DNA from: Dichotomicrobium sp964466965
Lineage (GTDB): Bacteria > Pseudomonadota > Alphaproteobacteria > Rhizobiales > Rhodomicrobiaceae
DNA: 31,268 nucleotides
Assembly (NCBI GenBank): GCA_964466965.1
Contig: CAYXPZ010000025.1
Coordinates: 1 to 31,268, forward strand
Direction of reading: 5' to 3'
How positions within the stretch are numbered: the stretch's first letter is position 1; each line of letters begins with the position of its first letter. The notes below the pieces were generated by a model, which was not told where the DNA came from, did no database searches, and saw only the letters and a list, made by a program, of their open reading frames with translations. The position numbers and the translations under genes were made by a program. This document shows positions 24,019 through 31,268 of this stretch, piece by piece.

Positions 24019-24534
24019 ATGATCCGGAACCTTTATCCAAGCAGGCAGCAAACGGCGCGCCGCAGCCCTCAGGGTGCGGGACTGGCGCTGCTTTGCGTGT
24101 TGCTGGGGCTCTTCGCGGGCGCCAGCGCCAACGCGCAGACTTTCCCCGAGAGCCTTCGGCCCAACCATCTCCTGCGCGGTGAGGAGGTGTTCTCAGAGCG
24201 CTGGGTAGAACGATACGCCCCCCAGCAGGCGCAGCCGCGACATGGTTCTTCGTGGCCCGCAAACCGCGCGCCTCGCGCATTTCACGGCGTCACAGAAGAA
24301 CCGGAGGTTTTCTCGCAGAATTGTGTGCCGGAGGGCGTGATCCGCCAACGCTTGAGGCAGCAAGGTTGGTGGGACCTGCAAGGCCTGCGTAGATCCGGCG
24401 AGAACTTCATGGTGCGCGCGCGCCGGCCGAACGGAAGCTCTTATCAACTCACAATTGACGGTTGCTCTGGCGGTTTGCTGGAGGCTATGCGTCTGAATGA
24501 AGCGCAACCCGGTTCCCGGCTCTGGCCGCGTTGA
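24019..24534 (+). CDS. Exported protein with C-terminal PepSY-like region
   Basis: A protein of 171 residues from the ATG at 24019. A basic N-terminus and the hydrophobic core ALLCVLLGLFAGASANA (about 25-41) form a signal peptide, with likely cleavage before QTFPE, so it should be periplasmic. The C-terminal 60 residues (IRQRLRQQGWWDLQGLRRSG, then FMVRARRPNGSSYQLTIDG) resemble the PepSY-type fold seen in small exported rhizobial proteins. Two cysteines in the mature part may pair. The frame is open back to 23824, but that part overlaps the hsp20 promoter and leader and is unlikely to be coding. No function is known. The hydrolase gene follows after 33 bases. Confidence 0.7.
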   Translation: MIRNLYPSRQQTARRSPQGAGLALLCVLLGLFAGASANAQTFPESLRPNHLLRGEEVFSERWVERYAPQQAQPRHGSSWPANRAPRAFHGVTEEPEVFSQNCVPEGVIRQRLRQQGWWDLQGLRRSGENFMVRARRPNGSSYQLTIDGCSGGLLEAMRLNEAQPGSRLWPR

Positions 24535-24567
24535 GCCGATCCGGCGCGCTCGTCAAGGGAACCGAAT

Positions 24568-25590
24568 ATGCTGACACTTGCCGGTCCGCCGCGCGGCGAC
24601 GCGAAGATTTCTCAGGATGTGCTGGTGTCCACGGCGCGCAATCCTGTGCCAGGCGGCGCGACGGCGGGCCATTTTCTGGCCAGTGACGGCGCGGAGCTGC
24701 GGTTCGCCTGGTGGGGGCCAACGGGCCTGAACAAGCTGGGCACGGTCTGCATTCTCATGGGCCGCGGCGAGTTCATCGAGAAATACTTCGAAGCGATATC
24801 CGATCTGCGCCGGCGCGGTTTTGCGGTGGCGATCATGGATTATCGGGGGCAGGGCGGCTCGACCCGTCCGCTGGCCAATCCGCGCAAGGGCCATGTTGAC
24901 GATTTCGCCCAATATGATGCGGACCTTGAGCGGTTCATGGCCGAGATCGTCTTGCCGGACTGCCCCGCCCCTTACTACGCTCTGGCGCATTCGATGGGCG
25001 GCAACATCCTGTTGCGGGCAACGCGCTCGCGGATGTGTTGGTTCGACCGTATCGTCCTCACAGCGCCGATGATCGAGCTGCAGCCAACGCAGAGCCAGAT
25101 CCCGGCCTCTGCGCAGTTAGCCGAGATTCTGACCCTATGTGGCCTGGGGACCGCGTTTGTACCGCGCGGTGATCCCGAATCCTGGGACGAGCGCCCGTTC
25201 GAGGGCAACCCGCTGACCAGCGATCCGCAGCGATACGCGCGCACGCAGGAAGTGTTGCGCGCGGCCCCTGCTTTGGCGGTCGGCTCGCCGACTATTGGAT
25301 GGTATCATGCCGCATGCCAGTCGATGGCTCTGCTGAACAGCGCGGATTTCGCCCGCTCGGTCAAGGTGCCATCGCTCATCATCGCTTCGGGCAATGACCC
25401 GATCGTCTCGTTGCGCGCGATCGAGGATTTCGCCAGCCGGCTGCGGCTCGGCACCCATGTGCTGATCCCGGGCGCGCGCCATGAAGTCTTGCAGGAGCGC
25501 AATGCCCTGCGCGAGCAATTCTGGGCGGCGTTCGACGCCTACATTCCTGGTTCGCGGCCGAGCCGGGCAGAGCAGCTATTGGGAAGCTAG
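24568..25590 (+). CDS. Alpha/beta hydrolase, lysophospholipase L2 (PldB)-like
   Basis: A 340-residue serine hydrolase of the Hydrolase_4 / monoacylglycerol lipase group. It has LMGRGEFIEKYFEAISDLRR at about 63-82 and MDYRGQGGSTRPL at 90-102, both typical of PldB-like proteins, the nucleophile in AHSMGG (S142), an acid in ASGNDPIVS and the catalytic histidine in PGARHEVLQE. No signal peptide is visible. Probable substrates are lysophospholipids or monoacylglycerols, inferred from family only. AAGGGA lies upstream of the ATG, and the short gap to the exported PepSY-like gene suggests one transcript. Confidence 0.88.
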   Translation: MLTLAGPPRGDAKISQDVLVSTARNPVPGGATAGHFLASDGAELRFAWWGPTGLNKLGTVCILMGRGEFIEKYFEAISDLRRRGFAVAIMDYRGQGGSTRPLANPRKGHVDDFAQYDADLERFMAEIVLPDCPAPYYALAHSMGGNILLRATRSRMCWFDRIVLTAPMIELQPTQSQIPASAQLAEILTLCGLGTAFVPRGDPESWDERPFEGNPLTSDPQRYARTQEVLRAAPALAVGSPTIGWYHAACQSMALLNSADFARSVKVPSLIIASGNDPIVSLRAIEDFASRLRLGTHVLIPGARHEVLQERNALREQFWAAFDAYIPGSRPSRAEQLLGS

Positions 25591-25601
25591 GGCAGGGCGC
25601 T

Positions 25602-25640
25602 AGAGCAGCATTCGTTCTGATTGAACCGCAATGTTGCTCT
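25602..25640. repeat. Imperfect palindromic element with TTCTGATTGAA core
   Basis: AGAGCAGCATT (25602-25612) pairs with AATGTTGCTCT (25630-25640) over 11 bp including one G-U, with the core GTTCTGATTGAACCG in the loop. The core recurs at about 25707-25721 as GTTCTGATTGAGCCG. It resembles short dispersed intergenic palindromes that I recall from Hyphomicrobiales genomes. The rest of the 228-base gap to 25818 holds a GC-rich hairpin (CCCGGC/GCCGGG, 25780-25797) followed by CTTTTC, perhaps a weak terminator, and no gene. Confidence 0.55.
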
Positions 25641-25818
25641 CATGACGTGATTTGAAGCGCAATTTTCCCAATCTTCGCTCCGATCGGATCGCGCTCCAAG
25701 CCGGACTGTTCTGATTGAGCCGACGTGCGGCCCTGCGACTGTGATGTGCAGCACAGTCTATCAAACAACCGGTTCCGATCCCGGCTCTCGGGCCGGGACA
25801 GGCTTTTCGGGTTGCGCT

Positions 25819-26028
25819 CTAATCCAGGTCCATCTCCAAGATGGCCATCTGGAACTGGTAAGACAAGTCGTCATCGTCATCGTCGCGGTAAACCACGCCG
25901 ATGAATTCGCCGCCAATATAGACTTCAGCGGAGTCGTCTTGCTTGGCGCGCTGGCGCACTTCCAGTTCGGGCAACTCAAATTTACGCTGCAAATAGCCCT
26001 GCAGGCGCGTGATTTCATCGCGCTTCAT
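25819..26028 (-). CDS. DUF3126 family protein
   Basis: A 69-residue cytosolic protein matching DUF3126: MKRDEITRLQGYLQRKF at the start, KQDDSAEVYIGGEFIGVVY in the middle and SYQFQMAILEMDLD at the end. A run of six aspartates (DDDDDD) precedes the last segment. The function is unknown. The gene lies 109 bases downstream of cysE on the same strand, an association I recall from other alphaproteobacteria. AGGGAT upstream of the ATG is a usable ribosome binding site. Confidence 0.9.
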   Translation of the reverse strand: MKRDEITRLQGYLQRKFELPELEVRQRAKQDDSAEVYIGGEFIGVVYRDDDDDDLSYQFQMAILEMDLD

Positions 26029-26137
26029 GTCGTGATCCCTGAGTTATTGCAGTGCCGCCGGCACCGGGCAGCCGCCGCTTACGCCGCGTTCATCGGTACA
26101 GACGCCGCGCACCAGGGTCAAGCCGCCCGGCGGCACT

Positions 26138-26986
26138 TTATTCTGCCGGCTCGTCGCTATCCGATCCGATGGAGCCGAAGAGCTGGTTCATCGCCCGGGC
26201 GGGTTCCGGGCAGCCGGCGAGGCCGACTACCTTGGCCGGAACGCCGGCGACGGTGGTTCGCGCGGGCACGTCCCGCAGCACGGCGCTGCCAGCGGCAATC
26301 CGGGCGCAATCGCCCACGGTTATGTTGCCGAGGATCTTGGCGCCCGCCCCAATCATCACACCGCAGCCGATCTTTGGGTGCCGGTCGCCGGTTTCCTTCC
26401 CGCTGCCTCCAAGCGTGACGGCGTGCAGAATGGAGGTCTGGTCGCCGACGACGGCGGTCTCACCGACAACCAGGCCGGTCGCGTGGTCAAGCATGATGCC
26501 GCGGCCGATTTGCGCGGCCGGGTGAATGTCTGTGCCGAACACGCCGGATGACTGGCTCTGCAGATAGAGCGCAAAGTCCCGCCGTCCCGCTTGCCACAAG
26601 GCATGTGCAAAGCGATGTGTCTGCAGCGCATGGAAGCCTTTGAAGTAGAGAATCGGATCCAGCGCTCGCTGACAGGCCGGATCACGGTCAACGACCGCCG
26701 CAAGATCAGCGCGAAACATTTCCCCCAGTTCAGGCTGCTCCGCCAGGATTTGCCGGAAGGTCTGGCGCAGCAGATCGCTAGGCAGGTCGACGCGATCCAG
26801 CCGCTGCGCCAGCCGGAAACATATGGCGTCTTCCAACCGCGCCTGGTTCAGGATTGTCGTTGACAAAAAACCGGCAAGCGCGGGTTCGTTTGCCACAGCT
26901 GCCTCGGCTTGGGCGCGGACTTCGCTCCAGATCGGATCGCAGGGTTTGACGGATGTTGACCGCTGACCGGGTTGGATTTGGCTCAT
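26138..26986 (-). CDS. cysE: Serine O-acetyltransferase
   Basis: Makes O-acetylserine from serine and acetyl-CoA, the committed step of cysteine synthesis. The protein (282 residues) has the N-terminal helical domain (IWSEVRAQAEAAVANEPALAG, then LYFKGFHALQTHR-like FKGFHALQTHRFAH) and the C-terminal left-handed beta helix with hexapeptide repeats, including GIMLDHATGLVVGETAVVGD and LGGSGKETGDRHPKIG. I chose the ATG at 26986, with AAGGGG six bases upstream; an ATG at 27028 is a less supported alternative. Product inhibition by cysteine is usual in the family through the C-terminal tail. It supports the cysteine supply used by the nearby SUF desulfurases. Confidence 0.95.
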   Translation of the reverse strand: MSQIQPGQRSTSVKPCDPIWSEVRAQAEAAVANEPALAGFLSTTILNQARLEDAICFRLAQRLDRVDLPSDLLRQTFRQILAEQPELGEMFRADLAAVVDRDPACQRALDPILYFKGFHALQTHRFAHALWQAGRRDFALYLQSQSSGVFGTDIHPAAQIGRGIMLDHATGLVVGETAVVGDQTSILHAVTLGGSGKETGDRHPKIGCGVMIGAGAKILGNITVGDCARIAAGSAVLRDVPARTTVAGVPAKVVGLAGCPEPARAMNQLFGSIGSDSDEPAE

Positions 26987-27072
26987 GAGACGCCCCTTGG
27001 TTGCGCACACTGCCGATAAGATAGCCATTTCCGACCCGCCACGAAAGGTGCCTGCAGCGTGGCAGGCATGAA

Positions 27073-27098
27073 GAAGCCGGCTCGCGGGAGCCGGCTTC
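27073..27098. terminator. Strong GC-rich hairpin, probable terminator
   Basis: GAAGCCGGCTC (27073-27083) and GAGCCGGCTTC (27088-27098) form a perfect 11-bp stem with a four-base loop. Only short T-rich stretches follow on either strand. It lies downstream of the small minus-strand candidate gene at 27149-27286 and upstream of cysE, so it may end that transcript. Confidence 0.55.
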
Positions 27099-27148
27099 CA
27101 TCATTCCGTCAATCGCTTGGATTGGAAAAACGCTTTACAATCAGAAGC

Positions 27149-27286
27149 TCAACTCGGTGGGTGAAGATATTTCGCCTTCCGAATGAGATCGATATCGTGG
27201 AGAGTGTCCAGCCGACGCCGAATGACGTGATCCTCAAGATGCTCTGAAATACGCCCGTCCCGTGATTTCAGCAGATTGTTTCGCAT
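27149..27286 (-). CDS. Candidate small gene, 45 residues, unknown
   Basis: An ATG at 27286 opens a 45-codon frame ending in TGA. GGAGAG lies four bases before the ATG, and the strong hairpin at 27073-27098 lies about 50 bases after the stop, so it has the parts of a small gene. The product starts MRNNLLKSRDGRISEHLEDH and continues as a charged, probably helical sequence with RRRLDTLHDIDLIRKAKYL. It has no signal peptide, membrane segment or cysteine, and I recognise no family. It could be chance. Confidence 0.4.
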   Translation of the reverse strand: MRNNLLKSRDGRISEHLEDHVIRRRLDTLHDIDLIRKAKYLHPPS

Positions 27287-27614
27287 CGGTCTCTCCATCT
27301 CTGCGACGCCGCACCATGCCGTTAGGCTGGAGAGTGCGGCAGATAAGCGAAATGCCGAAGCATTCCGTCCCCTCGAGGTTGTCAGACCGCCGCGGCTGGA
27401 CCGGACGATTGGCCTTTATCGGCGCAACGCCCCCCTTGTGCCGGACCGCGACCCTGCAACCTCCATTCCCGGAGCTGGCAGGCCCCGGAACTCTGATGGA
27501 GTGGAAAACGCGACGTCGCAACCATTGGCGATGGCCACGCCACGCTTTCGTCATGTTTGAGAGTGTAGCGCGATTCGGCGTTGCTGTGGATAGACGTGGA
27601 AATCTGCGGCGAAT
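27287..27614. other. Non-coding or decayed stretch
   Basis: About 330 bases between the candidate small gene and the diacylglycerol-kinase-like gene. Several frames are open on both strands but none has a recognisable product, a good ribosome binding site or a plausible residue composition. I see no RNA gene or repeat in it. It may contain the promoter of the small candidate gene. Confidence 0.4.
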
Positions 27615-28532
27615 TCAGGCTGCGGCCTGCGCCGGGGCTGCGAGAGCGGCTTCGCCGCCGCGGGAGGGCGTCAGGATATGAACCGTCATGTTGTCTTCGC
27701 GCACGGTCAACGGGAGCGCCCCGAAACTCTCGCCGTCGACCTGTACGCGCACGCCTCTGTCGGCGCTGATCCGTGCTCGGCGGAATGGGACAAAGCGGAT
27801 ATGCGGAGCGCGTGTGGCCTGCGCAGCACCGATCATGAGAATGTCGAGGATCAGCCCAAGCCGTGTGCGCGCTGTGCACATCATCGCAATCAGGCCCGAC
27901 TCGAATAGCCGGCTATCCGGCGAGAGTGTGAAGCCGCCGGCGTAGCTTGCCGCGTTGCAAACCACGATCCAACGGGCCTGACAAGGCGTGCCGTCGAGCA
28001 CGGCCCGGAGCGCGGGGGCGGGTTGGAAAATGGCGCGGACCACCGGCCAAACGTAGGCCAGCTTGCCGATCCGGCATTTGAGCCGCATGTTGAGTGCAGC
28101 CACGGCTTCGGCATCGAGCCCGACACCCGCCATGAGAAAGAACGGCGTATTGTTTGCGATCGCGCCGACAGCCGGGACCGCCGCGCCTTGCAGAAGGGCT
28201 TGGGCAATGGACTCTGCGTTTCGCGCCACGCCGATCTCGTGCGCCATCACGTTTCCGGTGCCAAGCGGCAGGATGCCCACTGGAACCTCTGTACCGCGCA
28301 GGCCGGCGGCCACGCTACGGATGGTGCCGTCTCCGCCGGCCGCAACAATCGCGTCGTATCGCCCTGTTGCCGCCGCCTCGCTCGCAATCATGCGTCCGGT
28401 GTCTTCGCAGACAGCGTCCCGAACGGCCACCTCGGCGCCCGCATGTTCCAATGCGCCAATCACGTCGTACATCAGCCCGCGCCGGCCGGAGCCCGCTTTC
28501 GGGTTATGAACGATTAGAAAGTGCTTGCGCAC
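27615..28532 (-). CDS. Diacylglycerol kinase family lipid kinase (YegS/BmrU/DagK-like)
   Basis: A 305-residue soluble lipid kinase of the DAGK_cat / NAD-kinase-like fold. It begins KHFLIVHNPKAGSGRRG, with the nucleotide-binding GGDGT at 66-70 and GILPLGTGN at 86-94, and the C-terminal beta-sandwich domain has ending features such as VQVDGESFGALP. Probable substrates are diacylglycerol or related lipids; some relatives act on phosphatidylglycerol or sphingoid bases, so the substrate is open. The start is GTG at 28532, with AGGGG upstream, 11 bases after the rpoH stop. Co-transcription with rpoH is likely. Confidence 0.88.
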   Translation of the reverse strand: MRKHFLIVHNPKAGSGRRGLMYDVIGALEHAGAEVAVRDAVCEDTGRMIASEAAATGRYDAIVAAGGDGTIRSVAAGLRGTEVPVGILPLGTGNVMAHEIGVARNAESIAQALLQGAAVPAVGAIANNTPFFLMAGVGLDAEAVAALNMRLKCRIGKLAYVWPVVRAIFQPAPALRAVLDGTPCQARWIVVCNAASYAGGFTLSPDSRLFESGLIAMMCTARTRLGLILDILMIGAAQATRAPHIRFVPFRRARISADRGVRVQVDGESFGALPLTVREDNMTVHILTPSRGGEAALAAPAQAAA

Positions 28533-28543
28533 AAGACTGACCC

Positions 28544-29425
28544 CTATTCAGCCGCCGCCTCGGTCATCTGAGCGGATTTCTGCACCGCTTTTTGCACCTT
28601 CTCAAATGCCCGCACCTCAATCTGCCGGATCCGCTCGCGGCTGACGCCAAACTCGTGCGAGAGTTCTTCCAGCGTCAAAGGATTGTCAGAAAGCCGCCGC
28701 GCCATGAAAATCCGGCGCTCGCGCTCGTTGAGAGTTTCCATCGCATCCTGCAGATAGCTGCGCCGCTGGTCGAGTTCTTCCTGGTCGGCCAGCGCGGTTT
28801 CCTGGCTGACGTAATCCTCATCCACCAGCCAATCCTGCCACTCGCCGCTCTCGGCGTCCGCACGCAGCGGCGCATTGAGCGAACTGTCGCCCGATAACCG
28901 CCGGTTCATCGAGATCACATCCTCTTCAGACACCGACAGCCGATCGGAAATCTGGCGGACATGCTCAGGCCGGAGATCGCCCTCGTCATAGGCTTCGAGC
29001 TGCCCTTTCATCTTGCGCAGGTTGAAGAACAGCTTTTTCTGGCTGGCCGTCGTCCCCATTTTCACTAGGGACCAAGACCGCAGGATGTATTCCTGGATCG
29101 AGGCGCGAATCCACCACATCGCGTAGGTGGCCAGGCGGAAGCCACGCTCGGGATCGAAGCGCTTAACCGCTTGCATCAGGCCGACATTGCCCTCCGACAC
29201 CACCTCGCCTATTGGCAGGCCGTAGCCGCGATAGCCCATAGCGATACGTGCGACGAGCCGCAGGTGCGATGTCACGAGTTTGTGCGCGGCTTCGGTGTCC
29301 TCATGCTCTTTCCATCGTTTGGCGAGCATGTATTCTTCTTCTGGTTCCAGCATTGGAAACTTGCGGATCTCATCCAGATACCGGCTGAGACCCCCGCTGC
29401 CAGAAACGGTTGGGAGATTATTCAT
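28544..29425 (-). CDS. rpoH: Heat shock sigma factor RpoH (sigma-32)
   Basis: Sigma factor of 293 residues that directs RNA polymerase to heat shock promoters. Region 2 includes HLRLVARIAMGYRGYGLPIGE and FRLATYAMWWIRASIQEYILRSWSLVKMG (sigma 2.3-2.4), followed by the RpoH box QKKLFFNLR at 129-137, which separates RpoH from other sigma-70 members and contacts core and regulators. Region 4 ends with LSHEFGVSRERIRQIEVRAFEKVQ. AGGAA lies upstream of the ATG. It sits between rluD and the lipid kinase on the same strand. Its predicted target hsp20 is in this window. Many alphaproteobacteria have two rpoH copies; which one this is cannot be told here. Confidence 0.96.
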   Translation of the reverse strand: MNNLPTVSGSGGLSRYLDEIRKFPMLEPEEEYMLAKRWKEHEDTEAAHKLVTSHLRLVARIAMGYRGYGLPIGEVVSEGNVGLMQAVKRFDPERGFRLATYAMWWIRASIQEYILRSWSLVKMGTTASQKKLFFNLRKMKGQLEAYDEGDLRPEHVRQISDRLSVSEEDVISMNRRLSGDSSLNAPLRADAESGEWQDWLVDEDYVSQETALADQEELDQRRSYLQDAMETLNERERRIFMARRLSDNPLTLEELSHEFGVSRERIRQIEVRAFEKVQKAVQKSAQMTEAAAE

Positions 29426-29615
29426 GCTGTGTTCCTGTGTCGTTCCTGCGTATACTACGCAAAGTCAGTCATTTTGGATCACGCTGTTCAACGCCGGACG
29501 CTGATCAGGTTTATGCTCTCGCCATCGCACGGGATCCACTCGACACCCCAATTCGGAAATCAAACGTCATAAAAGCGGCTCGGCCAAGGCGGCGGGCTTA
29601 GCCGGCGCGCCTCAT

Positions 29616-30632
29616 TCATGCACAAGCTGCGCCATCCGCTGTCAAAGCCGCAATAACATCGCGCATATCTTGCGGCAGCTCAGAGGTGAACGATAAATGC
29701 TCGCCCGTTGTGGGATGGTCTATACTAAGTCTGGTGGCGTGAAGCGCCTGTCCATTCAGGGAAAGTATTGCAGATTGGAGGTTTTCTGGCAAGGCGACTA
29801 TGCGGGTGGCAAACCCCGCGGCATAAAGCGGATCTCCGATGACGGGGTGTCCGATATGGGCCATGTGAACGCGGATCTGATGCGTGCGTCCGGTCTCCAG
29901 CCGGCAAGAGACCCGGGCTGCCATGACCTTCGGCGCCAGGTCCGGCGCTGGGCCCTGATAGGTTGTCAGCGTGCGATAGTGTGTGACGGCTTCGCGACCG
30001 CGCTCCCGCGTCACTGCAAATCTCAGCCGATGCGTTGGATGACGGGCGATGTGTGTGCGGATCGTGCCAACCGCGGGGACGGGACCGCCCCAGACCAGCG
30101 CTTCATATTCGCGCAACAGCGGCCCGGTCCGGCCGTGATCTGCGAACTGAGCTTTGAGCCGGCGGTGAGCACGGTCATTCTTAGCGACGACGATCAGTCC
30201 ACTGGTGTCCTTGTCGAGGCGGTGGACGATGCCAGGCCGGCGCACCCCGCCGATACCCGACAGGCTATCGCCGCAATGGGCAATCACCGCGTTGACCAGC
30301 GTGCCGCTCCAGTTGCCGGCTGCGGGATGCACCACCAGGCCGGAGGGCTTGTCGATAACGAGGATGTCGCTGTCCTCATAGACGATGTCGAGCGGAATGG
30401 CTTCGGGCTTCGGCGCGGCCGGCTCCGGCGCGGGCAATTCGAGGCGAACGCATTCTCCGGGTTGGATCCGATGGTTGGGCGCGTTCACGATCGCGCCGTT
30501 CACCTGAACGTGGCCGGCCTTTATAAGCGTTTGAATACGGGCGCGGCTCAGGTCCGGCGACAGAGCGGTGAGAAACCTGTCGAGGCGCGCGCCGCGGTCT
30601 TGATCTTGGGCGGTGAATGTCAAATGGTGCAT
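29616..30632 (-). CDS. rluD: 23S rRNA pseudouridine synthase RluD-like (RluA family)
   Basis: Isomerises uridines in 23S rRNA; RluD modifies the helix 69 positions 1911, 1915 and 1917. The 338-residue protein has an N-terminal S4 RNA-binding domain (RLDRFLTALSPDLSRARIQTLI at about 16-38) and the RluA catalytic domain with VIDKPSGLVVHP at 92-103 and the catalytic aspartate D140 in HRLDKDTSGL, then GRTHQIRVHM. The order rluD-rpoH is common in alphaproteobacteria, which favours RluD among RluA-family members. It is divergent from the DUF6476 gene. A 190-base gap separates it from rpoH and probably holds the rpoH promoter. Confidence 0.92.
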   Translation of the reverse strand: MHHLTFTAQDQDRGARLDRFLTALSPDLSRARIQTLIKAGHVQVNGAIVNAPNHRIQPGECVRLELPAPEPAAPKPEAIPLDIVYEDSDILVIDKPSGLVVHPAAGNWSGTLVNAVIAHCGDSLSGIGGVRRPGIVHRLDKDTSGLIVVAKNDRAHRRLKAQFADHGRTGPLLREYEALVWGGPVPAVGTIRTHIARHPTHRLRFAVTRERGREAVTHYRTLTTYQGPAPDLAPKVMAARVSCRLETGRTHQIRVHMAHIGHPVIGDPLYAAGFATRIVALPENLQSAILSLNGQALHATRLSIDHPTTGEHLSFTSELPQDMRDVIAALTADGAACA

Positions 30633-30761
30633 GAGCCGCTGAATTGCCGGGGCAGGTGCCTTGATCGATCTCAGCTTATTGTGCGTCGTTTTGCATCATG
30701 TTTTTGGCATGCCACGCAGGCGACGTCCCAACCAGCAGAAACCTTACCCTAGGGCTTCAAG

Positions 30762-31136
30762 ATGTCCGATCAGGAACCAATTCCCGGCAGCGTATTCAAT
30801 CCGCGCCAGGTGCGCACTCTCAAGATCGTGGTCATTGTGCTTACGATCCTGTTGGTGTTGGGCTTCGCGCTGCTAATCGCGGGGCTTTATTATCAGGCCA
30901 GCAAGATCGGCGAAGAGCGCGACGCGCGCGAGGCCGGGCGTGAGCGCGTTGTTCAGGCCGGGGCGGCGGGCGGCGAACTGCGCATACGCGTGCCAGCCGG
31001 GGCGGAGATCGCACGGCTCGCGGCGGATGGCGGTCGCGTGGTCCTGCATCTCACCGGGCCAGAGGGCGACGAAATCGTTATTATCGACACCACCCGCGAT
31101 AATGTGGTGACGCGCGTGCGGTTGTCGCCGCGTTGA
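30762..31136 (+). CDS. DUF6476 family single-pass membrane protein
   Basis: A 124-residue protein with one transmembrane helix near the N-terminus (IVVIVLTILLVLGFALLIAGL, about 23-43 overall) and a C-terminal domain (about 60-124) of alternating beta-like segments (GGELRIRVPAGAEIARLAAD, then VVLHLTGPEGDEIVIID). It matches the DUF6476 family as I remember it, which typically lies divergent to rluD. Topology is probably N-in with a periplasmic C-terminal domain. The function is unknown. Confidence 0.8.
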   Translation: MSDQEPIPGSVFNPRQVRTLKIVVIVLTILLVLGFALLIAGLYYQASKIGEERDAREAGRERVVQAGAAGGELRIRVPAGAEIARLAADGGRVVLHLTGPEGDEIVIIDTTRDNVVTRVRLSPR

Positions 31137-31213
31137 TGGCGGCGCTCTTGACGTAATCGCTGGGGATGCCATTTCACGTAACGACGTGACCATCGCACAA
31201 CCTGCGGCGCCAC

Positions 31214-31268
31214 GCTCCCTTCGTCTAGTGGCCCAGGACGCCGGCCTCTCACGCCGGAAACAGGGGTT
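31214..31268 (+). tRNA. tRNA-Glu (anticodon CTC), 3' end cut off by the window
   Basis: GCTCCCT opens the acceptor stem, followed by the glutamate-type D arm TCGTCTAGTGGCCCAGGAC. The anticodon stem CCGGC (31241-31245) and GCCGG (31253-31257) encloses the loop CTCTCAC, with anticodon CTC at 31248-31250, which reads GAG. The sequence stops in the T arm (CAGGGGTT), so the 3' part lies beyond the window. Confidence 0.92.

Noticed and set aside
27234..27554. 106-codon minus-strand frame in the poorly coding region
   Set aside because: No ribosome binding site, no family, low-quality composition; it also overlaps the better-supported 45-codon candidate.
27262..27681. 139-codon plus-strand frame running into the lipid kinase gene
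   Set aside because: Overlaps the end of a secure gene on the other strand and has no recognisable features.
29426..29615. Promoter for rpoH in the gap after rluD
   Set aside because: TTGAAC and TAGTAT-like words exist, but no pair has both acceptable boxes and spacing, so I do not call one.

Overview
The window reads as a GC-rich alphaproteobacterial chromosome segment, most likely from the Hyphomicrobiales (Rhizobiales). Support comes from the gene families (GapR/DUF2312, DUF1036, DUF1244, DUF3126, DUF6476, long arginine-rich RNase E), the alphaproteobacterial suf order (iscR, NifS-like desulfurase, sufB, sufC, sufD, sufS, sufT, sufA), a ROSE-type RNA thermometer in front of a small heat shock gene, and an Irr-like box before suf. 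Nearly every gene has a recognisable family. I see no phage, transposase, CRISPR array or toxin/defence island.

Layout. 1-2.8 kb: rne on +. 2.8-9.6 kb, minus strand: glycerate kinase, DUF1036 and pyruvate kinase form one tight run; a deviant EF-G-like GTPase, the MsrP periplasmic methionine sulfoxide reductase and a DUF1289 protein follow. 9.8-11.4 kb, plus strand: an N-formylglutamate amidohydrolase fused in frame to DUF1244, then GapR, which abuts a convergent small secreted Excalibur-type protein. 11.9-15.1 kb: a DjlA-like TerB/J-domain protein coupled to an N-acetylmuramoyl-alanine amidase on +, converging on gluQRS and an alpha/beta hydrolase on -. 15.2-23.2 kb: the SUF iron-sulfur assembly locus with an Irr-like box and an internal sufA promoter. 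23.3-25.6 kb: hsp20 with a sigma-32 promoter and ROSE thermometer, divergent from a secreted PepSY-like protein and a lysophospholipase-like hydrolase. 25.8-27.0 kb: cysE and DUF3126 on -. 27.0-27.6 kb: poorly coding DNA with a strong hairpin and one plausible 45-codon gene. 27.6-30.6 kb: rluD, rpoH and a diacylglycerol-kinase-like gene on -. 30.8-31.3 kb: a DUF6476 membrane protein and the start of tRNA-Glu(CTC).

How the parts connect. The SUF genes form one pathway: two cysteine desulfurases, the SufBCD scaffold, SufT and an A-type carrier, with IscR as sensor. CysE supplies O-acetylserine for cysteine, the sulfur source of that pathway. RpoH is encoded about 5 kb from a small heat shock gene that carries a good RpoH-type promoter. 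Glycerate kinase and pyruvate kinase flank enolase in a route from glycerate to pyruvate. These links are inferred from family knowledge and gene order.

The window is mostly ordinary core genome. The observations most worth checking are the ROSE/RpoH double control of hsp20, the amidohydrolase-DUF1244 fusion that keeps an internal ribosome binding site, the Irr-like box at suf, the internal sufA promoter, and the short candidate gene near 27.2 kb.
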